A DNA stretch of 64,000 nt from Planktotalea arctica (lineage in GTDB: Bacteria > Pseudomonadota > Alphaproteobacteria > Rhodobacterales > Rhodobacteraceae): the NCBI RefSeq assembly GCF_002105285.1, contig NZ_MUHR01000001.1, positions 496,001-560,000 on the forward strand, in the 5' to 3' direction. A model generated the notes under the pieces. The model was not told the DNA's origin, did no database searches, and saw nothing but the letters and a program-made list of their open reading frames with translations. Shown in pieces: positions 8,940-16,167 of the stretch. Every line of letters begins with the position of its first letter. Within the stretch, counting starts at the first letter, position 1. The translations under genes and the position numbers were made by a program.

Positions 8940-9889
8940 CTTTGTGCGCTAAGGGCTTTGCCGAGGCGCGCCCATTGATCCGGTGCCGGCAGGCCAAGGC
9001 GCAGCCATCGCGCCGAGTAGGGAAAGACGCGGGACCAGATATGCGCGCGCGCGAGGCGGGTTTGAAGGGCTTCTGCATCGCCCACATCGTAGAGGCGAAA
9101 TAGGGGCGTTCCACCCACCAATGTGGCGCTTTGAGTGGCCATGAGCGCATCCAGGCGCGCAGCGTCGGCGCTCAGGCGCAGGCGCGTTTGCACGGCCCAT
9201 GTTCGATCGCAAAGTGCGCGTGCGCCGATGCGCAGCGCCGGGCCGCTGACGGCCCAAGGGCCAGTGAAATCGCTTAGGTGCGTGATCAAGGCAGGATCGC
9301 CAATCGCAAAGCCAAGGCGCAGGCCTGCAAGGCCCCAAAACTTGCCGAAACTCTTGAGCAGGATCACGCCTTTGCGCTCGGCCAGATGGATCAGGCTGGC
9401 GTCGGGCGCGATGTCGCAAAAGCTCTCGTCGATGATGGTGAGGGGGGCAGAGGCGTCTGCGGCCCGCCAAAGCCGGCCATCGGGATTGTTGGGATGCACC
9501 AGCACCCGCGCGCTTGGCGCATGCGCGCTGATTTGCCAGCCCTGCGCGCCAAAGGCGGCGGCGTGTTCGTTATAGGTCGGCGCTGGAATATCGACGCGCG
9601 CTGAGGGCATCAGCGCGGGAATGCGCGCAATCAGGGCGGAGGCTCCGGGGGCGGGCAAAATTGCAGCGCCGCTTGGCACGTTCCAGAAGGTACGCGCAGC
9701 TGTATTCAGCCGATCGAGCGCGGCAGCATCCGGCAGGGCCGTCCAGTCCTGCGCACTGATTTCGCCGATGGGATAGGGCACGGGGTTGATGCCGGTCGAT
9801 AGATCGATCCAGTCTGCGCGCGCGCCGCCGAACCGCTCTGCTGCTCCGTCAAGGCCGCCGCCGTGATCGCGGGGGGGAGAGGCGTTCAT
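8936..9889 (-). CDS. cobC: Threonine-phosphate decarboxylase (CobC)
   Basis: A 317-residue fold-type I PLP enzyme of the HisC/CobC branch. It decarboxylates L-threonine phosphate to (R)-1-amino-2-propanol phosphate, the arm that CobD attaches. The PLP lysine should be K183 in [23 protein letters not shown] and IIDESFCD are the usual PLP-site motifs. The ATG shares ATGA with the DUF1636 stop and its own stop overlaps cobD. This context separates it from a true histidinol-phosphate aminotransferase. Confidence 0.9.
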   Translation of the reverse strand: MNASPPRDHGGGLDGAAERFGGARADWIDLSTGINPVPYPIGEISAQDWTALPDAAALDRLNTAARTFWNVPSGAAILPAPGASALIARIPALMPSARVDIPAPTYNEHAAAFGAQGWQISAHAPSARVLVHPNNPDGRLWRAADASAPLTIIDESFCDIAPDASLIHLAERKGVILLKSFGKFWGLAGLRLGFAIGDPALITHLSDFTGPWAVSGPALRIGARALCDRTWAVQTRLRLSADAARLDALMATQSATLVGGTPLFRLYDVGDAEALQTRLARAHIWSRVFPYSARWLRLGLPAPDQWARLGKALSAQR

Positions 9890-10257
9890 TCAGCCTCGGG
9901 CAAAGGTGGGTGGCGCGTGATGAAGTGTCCTTTGATCGTTTGCGGCCATTCGCGAAACGGAACTTGCCCGCTGCTCGATGCCGCGTGCTTTTCGGCATAT
10001 TCGACAATGCCCGCCGCGGCCTCTTCGCTGGCATCAAATTTGCCGAGCGTATATGCGAGCTTGCCCGGTGCCTGAATGGCGATGTTGCAACTGTGCGAGC
10101 ACCCCATCAGACAGGACACGCGGCGCGTTTTCACATCGCTGCCAGCAGCCGCGGCCTCCACGGCAAGGGCGAGCAGCTCACCATCCGTTTGCGTGTCTGT
10201 TTCAGCGTTCCAATCATCGCGCTTGCAGGTGTCGCAAACTGTAATCCATGTGGTCAT
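9886..10257 (-). CDS. DUF1636 family metal-binding or Fe-S protein
   Basis: A 123-residue protein with cysteines C8 and C11 (VCDTCKRDD) and C49, C53 and C57 (SCLMGCSHSCN). This fits the DUF1636 family of predicted metal-binding or 2Fe-2S-like proteins often found next to cobalamin genes. The exact role is unknown; redox support or cobalt handling is inference from the context. The start at MTTWITVCDTC gives the family N-terminus; seven more codons upstream are open but unsupported. It begins the cobC-cobD operon. Confidence 0.75.
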   Translation of the reverse strand: MTTWITVCDTCKRDDWNAETDTQTDGELLALAVEAAAAGSDVKTRRVSCLMGCSHSCNIAIQAPGKLAYTLGKFDASEEAAAGIVEYAEKHAASSSGQVPFREWPQTIKGHFITRHPPLPEAE

Positions 10258-10439
10258 CGTGGATTTGCCCCTATGCAAAATTCTTATCCACAGCGTTCAA
10301 GCGGAAAGCCGCCCGAGCTGCAAGTGTTTCTATTTAAATTTAGGACAACCCTTCACTTCGCTGTCCAAAATTAACGGTTTGTTAAGGCTTACGGGAGAAA
10401 CCCGAGAGTAATCAAAAAGAATACAAGCGGTTGTCAGTC

Positions 10440-10802
10440 ATGGAAGTACTTATCGTCGAAAGCCAGCCGGAGCTGGGCTATTTGTGGCAGGCCTGTCTGG
10501 AGCGTCAGGGCATGAAAGTCACTGTGGCTGTTGATCATGACGAAGCGCTGGAAGCGCTGCGCAAGACGCCGTTCGAAATGATTATCCTCGACTTGATACT
10601 TGCGAAGGGGCAAGCATTGGTAATTGCTGATTATGCGAGTTACCGGCGTCCCGAGGCGCGGATCATTTTCGTGACCAACACTTCGTTTTTCTCGGATGGC
10701 TCGATTTTTCAACTTAGCCCCAACGCCTGCGCCTTCGTGCAAAGTGCGACGCCGCCAGAGGATTTGGCGGCGATGGTGCAACATTATGCAAGCGCAACTT
10801 AG
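10440..10802 (+). CDS. Single-domain response regulator (degenerate receiver)
   Basis: A 120-residue stand-alone receiver domain. The phosphoacceptor is probably D51 in MIILDLIL. The usual acidic pair near the N-terminus is reduced to VESQP (E8-S9). The conserved lysine-proline near residue 101 is replaced by QSATPP. It may therefore be phosphorylated poorly or signal in a non-standard way. There is no output domain and no kinase nearby. A TTG at 10431 is in frame; the ATG at 10440 is preferred. It is transcribed divergently from DUF1636. Confidence 0.75.
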   Translation: MEVLIVESQPELGYLWQACLERQGMKVTVAVDHDEALEALRKTPFEMIILDLILAKGQALVIADYASYRRPEARIIFVTNTSFFSDGSIFQLSPNACAFVQSATPPEDLAAMVQHYASAT

Positions 10803-11773
10803 CTGCGCCCGTGGGGCTGTGCGAAATCAAGCTCTGGATTGGTCGGGATGATCCTATTTGGGTTAATCGTGTCGTGACTGTAGTGATAATGGCGCACGAT
10901 ATGGTGCATATTGACCGTCTCTTCGACGCCCGGCACTTGAAATAGATCGCGCGTATAGGCCCAGAGGTTAGGGTAATCAACGATGCGGCTGCGATTACAT
11001 TTAAAGTGCAAATGATAGACCGGATCAAAGCGCACGAGCGTGGTGAACAGGCGCCAATCCGCTTCGCTCAGGCGATCGCCCATCAGGTAGCGTTTCTCGC
11101 CAAGGCGCTCTTCGAGCCAGTCGAGACTGTAGAACAAAGGTGTGATCGCGGCGTCATAGGCCGCCTGCGTGGTCGCGAAACCCGCTTTGTAGACGCCATT
11201 ATTAATAGTGTCGTAGATGCGCGCGTTGACCTCCTCGATGTCTGCCCGCATTTCTTCAGGCCAGTAGTCATCGGTATTGCCCGTGATCCCCTCAAAGGCG
11301 GAATTGAACATGCGGATGATCTCGGAGGATTCGTTGGACACGATGGTTTCGCGCTGTTTGTCCCACAGGATTGGCACAGTAACGCGCCCTGAAATCAAAG
11401 GGTCCGCCTTGGTGTAGATATCGCGTGCGAAGGGCAGACCATAGAGCGTGTCGCCGCTTGCGCCATGCGCGTCCGTCTGGAAAGTCCAGCCTTGTGAGAG
11501 CATGTCTGGATGCACGGCCGAAATGGTGATGTGCTCGGTGAGGCCCTTGAGCGCGCGAAAGATCAACGTGCGATGCGCCCAGGGACAAGCATAGCTGACG
11601 TAGAGATGATAGCGCCCGGATTGTGCGGCAAAGCCGCCTGCGCCGGAGGGTCCTGCGCTGCCATCGGTAGTGATCCAGTTGCGAAACTTGGCCGTGCTGC
11701 GTTTGAACGCGCCGCCCGAAGATTTCGTATCATACCATTGGTCCTTCCAGACCCCATCGACGAGCAAACCCAT
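10799..11773 (-). CDS. Glutathionyl-hydroquinone reductase (YqjG/ECM4-type GST)
   Basis: A 324-residue Xi-class glutathione transferase. This class reduces glutathionyl-hydroquinones with a cysteine in a CPW motif, here C63 in YACPWAHRTLIF. The C-terminal alpha-helical GST domain follows, with RYLMGDRLSEADWRLFTTLVRFD. The frame is open 56 codons further upstream but homology starts at MGLLVDGVW, and GAAGGA precedes that ATG at 11773 by about 7 nt. It converges with the response regulator, overlapping its stop by 4 nt. It may protect against quinone stress; no operon partner is seen. Confidence 0.88.
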   Translation of the reverse strand: MGLLVDGVWKDQWYDTKSSGGAFKRSTAKFRNWITTDGSAGPSGAGGFAAQSGRYHLYVSYACPWAHRTLIFRALKGLTEHITISAVHPDMLSQGWTFQTDAHGASGDTLYGLPFARDIYTKADPLISGRVTVPILWDKQRETIVSNESSEIIRMFNSAFEGITGNTDDYWPEEMRADIEEVNARIYDTINNGVYKAGFATTQAAYDAAITPLFYSLDWLEERLGEKRYLMGDRLSEADWRLFTTLVRFDPVYHLHFKCNRSRIVDYPNLWAYTRDLFQVPGVEETVNMHHIVRHYHYSHDTINPNRIIPTNPELDFAQPHGRS

Positions 11774-12150
11774 TTTTAATTCCTTCAGTGTCGCGTTGCC
11801 CAAGATGTACCCCGTCGATAAGCGCACAGAAACACCGGTTTGCGCGCAGCTGCCGTGCAAACCTGCACATGTTGAGCGCAAAGCTGATCTCCGTGGGCGG
11901 ACCCCTGTGTTCCCCTGCAGTTTGCACGCGGCGCCGCACATGGGCCTTCAAAGGCCGCGAATCCGTTTGAACCTAATATTGTGCGCGCCTATACGGGGGC
12001 GAACGACGCCCCTGAGGGGCCGGATCGGTGTGACGCGGCGGTTGACCCAAACAGGGGGCTTATGCGTCAGTGGTGATAGGCTTGCGCAGGCTTGCCTGCT
12101 CTCCTGTTCGGCCCGCAACTATGCCTGCCGATATGAAGGAAACCCAGCTG
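11774..12150. other. 377-bp intergenic region between divergent GST and DUF6732 genes
   Basis: It must hold promoters for the leftward GST gene and the rightward cobalamin operon. A short CCCGCAACTAT near 12110 recalls a piece of the cobalamin riboswitch core, and the opposite strand has AGGAGAGC like a B12 box. The GGGAA and GGTG-type core elements are missing, so I do not call a riboswitch. No coding frame is convincing. Confidence 0.4.
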
Positions 12151-12375
12151 ATGAAACTGCTTTTGATTGCCTGCCTTGCCCTGCTTTGGACAAGTGCTGC
12201 ATTTGCCCATCCCGGTCATTTGATCGAGGTCGCGGGACATGGTCACTGGCTGGGCGCAGCGGCGATCGGTGCGGCGATCGCGCTGGGGGCTTGGGCGGCG
12301 CTCAAGGGGAAGAAATCGGGTTCTGACGATGCCGAGGCGGCAGAGCAGGACGACGAAGAATTGCAGGAGGCATAG
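12151..12375 (+). CDS. DUF6732 small membrane protein
   Basis: A 74-residue protein with a cleavable signal (MKLLLIACLALLWTSAAFA) followed by HPGHLIEVAGHGHW, one membrane helix (about residues 36-52) and an acidic tail. Early histidines after a signal peptide recall small cobalt- or nickel-handling membrane proteins, and it leads the cobalamin operon, so a metal-related role is plausible but unproven. GAAGGAA lies about 8 nt before the ATG. cbiX starts 5 nt after its stop. Confidence 0.7.
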   Translation: MKLLLIACLALLWTSAAFAHPGHLIEVAGHGHWLGAAAIGAAIALGAWAALKGKKSGSDDAEAAEQDDEELQEA

Positions 12376-12380
12376 AGGCG

Positions 12381-13574
12381 ATGAGCAAAATCGGTGTAAT
12401 GATTTGCGGGCATGGCTCGCGTAGCCAGTCGGCGGTGGATGAATTTTCGACATTGGCGGAAAAACTGCCGCCCTATCTGCCCGAGGGATGGGAGATGGAG
12501 TATGGCTATCTGGAGTTCGCCAATCCGGTGATCCGCGATGGTCTCGACAAGCTGCGCGATGCGGGCTGCGACAAGATTTTGGCGGTGCCGGGCATGCTCT
12601 TTGCCGCGATGCACTCCAAGAACGACATCCCGACGGTCTTGAACACCTATGCGGCCAAGCACGACATCGAGATTTCCTATGGCCGCGAGCTTGGGGTTGA
12701 TCCCAAAATGGTCGCAGCGGCTGGGGGTCGTATCAAAGAGGCGGTTGAGCGCGCGAACGCGGAGCATGGCGAGGTGGCTTTGCAAGACACCTGCCTTGTA
12801 GTGATCGGGCGCGGCGCGTCTGACCCTGACGCAAACGGCAACGTCGCCAAGATCGCGCGCATGTTGCAAGAGGGCATGGGCTTTGGCTGGCTTGAAGTCG
12901 GTTACTCCGGCGTGACCTTCCCGCTGGTTGAACCCTGCCTGCAACACGCCTCCAAGCTGGGTTACAAGCGGGTCATCGTGTTCCCGTATTTCCTGTTCAG
13001 CGGCATTTTGATCGACCGTATTTACGGCTTTACCGATCAGGTCGCGGCAGAGCATCCTGAGATTGATTTCGTCAAAGCAGGTTACCTTGGCGATCACCCG
13101 CAGGTTTTGCAGACCTTCGCAGAGCGCGTTACGGAGCAAATGAGCGAAACGCCCCCGCCGAACTGCGGAATTTGCGCGTACCGCGAGCAGGTTCTCGCCT
13201 TCGACGATGGCCGCCATCACCACATCAAACCTGAAGATCGCACGCATCCTGCGTTTGGATCGGTTCCACCGCCCACCTGCGTGATGTGCAAATACCGCAC
13301 GCAAGTCTTGGGCTTTGAGAGCGAAGTGGGCGCGGTCCAAGAAAGCCATCATCATCATGTGGAGGGGCAGGGTGCCTCTGCGCCCGGCTCCAACGTCGCG
13401 GACTGCACGCTTTGCGATACGTTCTGCACGGGCATGTGCCGCCTTGAGATGCAGGACAAGCACGATCACCATCACGCGCACGGCCATGATCACGAGCATG
13501 ATCACCACCACCATGCAGAATACCCCCATGCGAAACACCCTCACGGCCCCGAAAGCGCACGGAAACGCTCGTGA
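12381..13574 (+). CDS. cbiX: Sirohydrochlorin cobaltochelatase CbiX, long form with Cys motifs and His-rich tail
   Basis: A 397-residue CbiX with two chelatase halves (about residues 1-130 and 135-250). GHGS at 10-13 is the first metal-site histidine motif, and GRGASDPDAN lies in the second half. After residue 255 come CxxC pairs at 262/265 and 300/303, a CTLCDTFCTGMC cluster at 342-353, and a tail from about 361 to 386 that is mostly His and Asp. Long CbiX proteins are known with a His-rich region and an Fe-S motif; this one has three Cys clusters. It inserts cobalt into sirohydrochlorin. The stop overlaps cobH by GTGA. Confidence 0.9.
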   Translation: MSKIGVMICGHGSRSQSAVDEFSTLAEKLPPYLPEGWEMEYGYLEFANPVIRDGLDKLRDAGCDKILAVPGMLFAAMHSKNDIPTVLNTYAAKHDIEISYGRELGVDPKMVAAAGGRIKEAVERANAEHGEVALQDTCLVVIGRGASDPDANGNVAKIARMLQEGMGFGWLEVGYSGVTFPLVEPCLQHASKLGYKRVIVFPYFLFSGILIDRIYGFTDQVAAEHPEIDFVKAGYLGDHPQVLQTFAERVTEQMSETPPPNCGICAYREQVLAFDDGRHHHIKPEDRTHPAFGSVPPPTCVMCKYRTQVLGFESEVGAVQESHHHHVEGQGASAPGSNVADCTLCDTFCTGMCRLEMQDKHDHHHAHGHDHEHDHHHHAEYPHAKHPHGPESARKRS

Positions 13575-14206
13575 GACCCTACGAGCGCGACCCGATGGCG
13601 ATTTATGCGCAGAGCTTTGCGACCGTGCGGGCCGAGGCTAATCTGGATCGATTCGATACGGGGATGCAAAGCCTTGCGGTACGCCTGATCCATGCTTGCG
13701 GTATGGTCGAAGTGGCGGACAGGATCGCGTTTTCACAAGGGGCATATCTGGCTGGACACCGCGCCTTGCAGGCTGGCGCGCCGGTGCTCTGCGACTGTGA
13801 AATGGTCGGAGCAGGGATTATCAGGCGCTACCTGCCAAGCGAGAACGAGGTGATCGTCACGCTGAATGATCCGCGTGTGCCGGATCATGCGAAAGCGATT
13901 GGCAACACGCGCTCAGCGGCGGCAGTTGAATTGTGGGAGCCGCATCTCGAGGGCGCAGTCGTGGCCATCGGCAATGCCCCGACGGCGCTGTTTCATCTTT
14001 TGGAATTGCTCGATGCAGGCGCGCCGAAGCCTGCGGTGATCCTTGGATTCCCTGTTGGTTTTGTCGGTGCGGCGGAAAGCAAAGCGGAATTGGCGGATCG
14101 CCCGCGTGGCTGTGATTTCGTGGCGCTGCGCGGTCGGCGCGGCGGCTCGGCGATTGCTTCGGCAGCGGTGAACGCCCTGGCCGCGGGACTTCCCGAGGAG
14201 AGATGA
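13571..14206 (+). CDS. cobH: Precorrin-8X methylmutase
   Basis: A 211-residue CobH/CbiC enzyme that moves a methyl group from C11 to C12 to make hydrogenobyrinic (or cobyrinic) acid. Family motifs are RLIHACGMVEVADRI, the catalytic histidine in that segment, CDCEMVGAGI, AIGNAPTALFHLLE and GFPVGFVGAAESK. The GTG start shares GTGA with the cbiX stop. A hairpin and repeat-like element separate it from cobL. Confidence 0.93.
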   Translation: MRPYERDPMAIYAQSFATVRAEANLDRFDTGMQSLAVRLIHACGMVEVADRIAFSQGAYLAGHRALQAGAPVLCDCEMVGAGIIRRYLPSENEVIVTLNDPRVPDHAKAIGNTRSAAAVELWEPHLEGAVVAIGNAPTALFHLLELLDAGAPKPAVILGFPVGFVGAAESKAELADRPRGCDFVALRGRRGGSAIASAAVNALAAGLPEER

Positions 14207-14207
14207 G

Positions 14208-14256
14208 CGATTTTTCAAGAAAAATCGGATGCCTCCGGCGGAGATATTTAGAAAGA
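14208..14256. repeat. Intercistronic hairpin plus a GCCTCCGGCGG element
   Basis: Between cobH and cobL lies an inverted repeat, CGATTTTT/AAAAATCG (14208-14227), followed directly by GCCTCCGGCGGAGATATTT (from 14231). I recognise this combination as a recurrent intergenic element in Roseobacter-group genomes, often at gene ends. It may act as an RNA processing or attenuation site inside the cob operon. The recurrence is from memory, not measured here. Confidence 0.5.
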
Positions 14257-14266
14257 GAGGAAGACC

Positions 14267-15469
14267 ATGTCTGAACCTTGGTTGCATATTGTTGGCATTG
14301 GCGAGGACGGTCTGGACGGGCTTGTCCCCGCGACACGCGGGGTTGTTGAAGCGGCGGAGGTGATCATTGGCGGTGATCGCCACCATCGTCTTAGCGAGAA
14401 CGTGAGTGCAGAGCGCGTGGCATGGCCTTCGCCGTTTGATGCGTTGATTGACGTGTTGACCGGTTATCGCGGCAAGCGTGTTGTCGTGCTCGCCACGGGC
14501 GATCCTTTGTGGTTTTCCGTTGGCGCGCGGATTGGCCGTGCGATTGATGCGCGCGAAATCACCTATCATCCGCAGCTTAGCGCGTTTCAACTCGCGGCGG
14601 CGCGCATGGGCTGGTCGATGCCAGATGTGGAAACACTGACGGTGCATGGACGCCCTGTGGAGCAGATGATCGCATTCATTCAGCCCGATGTTAAGCTGTT
14701 GATCCTGACGACTGGTGCCGAGACTCCTGCGCAAATCGCGCGGTTTTTGAGCGAGCGTGGCTTTGGTCAAAGTAAAGTGAGCGTTTTGGCTGCGATGGGC
14801 GGCAAGGACGAGCAGCGTTTCGACGGGATTGCGAGCGATTGGTCACATATTGTGCCCGCGTTTAATACGATGGCGGTGGAGTGCCTTGCCGCGCCCGACG
14901 CGGCACTTTTGCCGCGCGTGCCGGGCCTTGCGGACGAGTTGTTTCAAAGCGACGGAACGATGACCAAACAGGAAGTGCGCGCGGCGACTTTAGCCAAGTT
15001 GATGCCCATGCGCGGGGCGCTCTTGTGGGATATCGGCACGGGCTGCGGGTCAGTTGCGGTGGAGTGGATGCGTGCTGCCCGTTATGCGCGCGCCATCGGG
15101 ATCGAGCCGCGCGCGGATCGGCGCGCGATGGCGGCGGCGAATGCTTTGGCGCTCGGTGCGCCGAAGTTGGAACTGATCGACGGCAAGGTGCCTGAGGCCT
15201 TGAGCGGGCTTGAGGCACCGGACGCGGTGTTCATTGGCGGCGGCTTGTCCGAAGCGGTGTTCGAGGCGGCTTGGCAGGCCTTGCGTCCGCTTGGGCGATT
15301 GGTGGCGAATGCGGTCACGCTTGAAAGCGAAGCGGTGTTGTTCGCGCTGCACAAGCGCCATGGCGGCCAGCTTGTTAAGTTGCAAATCAACCGCGCGGAG
15401 CCTGTGGGCACGCTAACGGGGTGGCGTCCGCTGATGCCGGTGACGCAGTGGAGTTTGATCAAGCGATGA
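14267..15469 (+). CDS. cobL: Precorrin-6Y C5,15-methyltransferase (decarboxylating), CbiE-CbiT fusion
   Basis: A 400-residue fused enzyme. The N-terminal CbiE half (about residues 1-205) methylates C5. The C-terminal CbiT half (about 225-400), with the SAM motif WDIGTGCGSVAVEW, methylates C15 and removes the C12 acetate carboxyl. The fused form is typical of CobL. AGAGAGGAAG precedes the ATG. The stop overlaps cobI by ATGA. Confidence 0.93.
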   Translation: MSEPWLHIVGIGEDGLDGLVPATRGVVEAAEVIIGGDRHHRLSENVSAERVAWPSPFDALIDVLTGYRGKRVVVLATGDPLWFSVGARIGRAIDAREITYHPQLSAFQLAAARMGWSMPDVETLTVHGRPVEQMIAFIQPDVKLLILTTGAETPAQIARFLSERGFGQSKVSVLAAMGGKDEQRFDGIASDWSHIVPAFNTMAVECLAAPDAALLPRVPGLADELFQSDGTMTKQEVRAATLAKLMPMRGALLWDIGTGCGSVAVEWMRAARYARAIGIEPRADRRAMAAANALALGAPKLELIDGKVPEALSGLEAPDAVFIGGGLSEAVFEAAWQALRPLGRLVANAVTLESEAVLFALHKRHGGQLVKLQINRAEPVGTLTGWRPLMPVTQWSLIKR

Positions 15470-16167
15470 GCGGTAAACTTTATGGTGTCGGCCTTGGGCC
15501 GGGCGATCCTGAATTGATGACTTTGCGCGCGCATCGCCTAATCAAAGGTGCGCGTGTCGTGGCCTATCCGGCGCTTGCGGGGGCTGCGAGTTTCGCGCGT
15601 TCGATCGCGGCGGATGTGATCCCTGATGGTGCGCGCGAGATCGTTATGGACGTGCCGATGAGCGTGGAGCGCGCCCCTGCGCAAGCCGCCTATGACAAAG
15701 GCGCGGCGGAAATTGCGCTGGCGCTTGAGGCAGGGGACGATGTGATTTGCCTCTGCGAGGGCGATCCGTTTTTCTACGGCTCCTTCATGTATCTTTTCGC
15801 GCGCCTCTCGGAGCGGTTCCAAGTCGAAGTTGTGCCCGGCGTTACGTCGATCACCACCTGCGCGGCGCGCGCGGGCATGCCGCTGGCGGCGCGTAACGAG
15901 CGTTTGACGGTTCTGCCGGGGCCCTTGCCTGAGGACGAATTGCGTATGCGCATCGAGGGTGCGGAAAGCGTCGCGATTATGAAGGTAGGACGGCATTTGA
16001 CCAAGATTCGCGGTGTGATTGAGGCCCTCGGCCTGACTTCGCACGCGGTCTATGTAGAGCGTGCGAGCCTGCCGGAAGAAGTGGTTCTCCCGCTTGCGAA
16101 CGCGCCTGAAAAAGCCCCGTATTTTTCGATGATTTTGCTTACCAAAGGAGCCGATCCATGGCTGTGA
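15466..16167 (+). CDS. cobI: Precorrin-2 C20-methyltransferase
   Basis: A 233-residue tetrapyrrole methylase converting precorrin-2 to precorrin-3A (or the cobalt form). Motifs are YGVGLGPGDPELMTLRAHR at the start, CEGDPFFYGSFMY and VPGVTSIT. The ATG at 15466 overlaps the cobL stop (ATGA); the frame extends 15 codons upstream inside cobL, without support. The stop lies 10 nt inside the next gene. Confidence 0.93.
   Translation: MSGKLYGVGLGPGDPELMTLRAHRLIKGARVVAYPALAGAASFARSIAADVIPDGAREIVMDVPMSVERAPAQAAYDKGAAEIALALEAGDDVICLCEGDPFFYGSFMYLFARLSERFQVEVVPGVTSITTCAARAGMPLAARNERLTVLPGPLPEDELRMRIEGAESVAIMKVGRHLTKIRGVIEALGLTSHAVYVERASLPEEVVLPLANAPEKAPYFSMILLTKGADPWL

Noticed and set aside
11950-12140. 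Cobalamin riboswitch ahead of the DUF6732-cbiX operon
   Set aside because: A CCCGCAACTAT stretch and, on the other strand, AGGAGAGC recall parts of the B12 element, but the GGGAA and GGTGnnAnTCC core pieces are missing on both strands. A covariance-model search would settle it.
13460-13530. Repetitive CAC/CAT-rich stretch that looks like a simple repeat
   Set aside because: It is the coding sequence of the CbiX histidine tail, in frame and uninterrupted.
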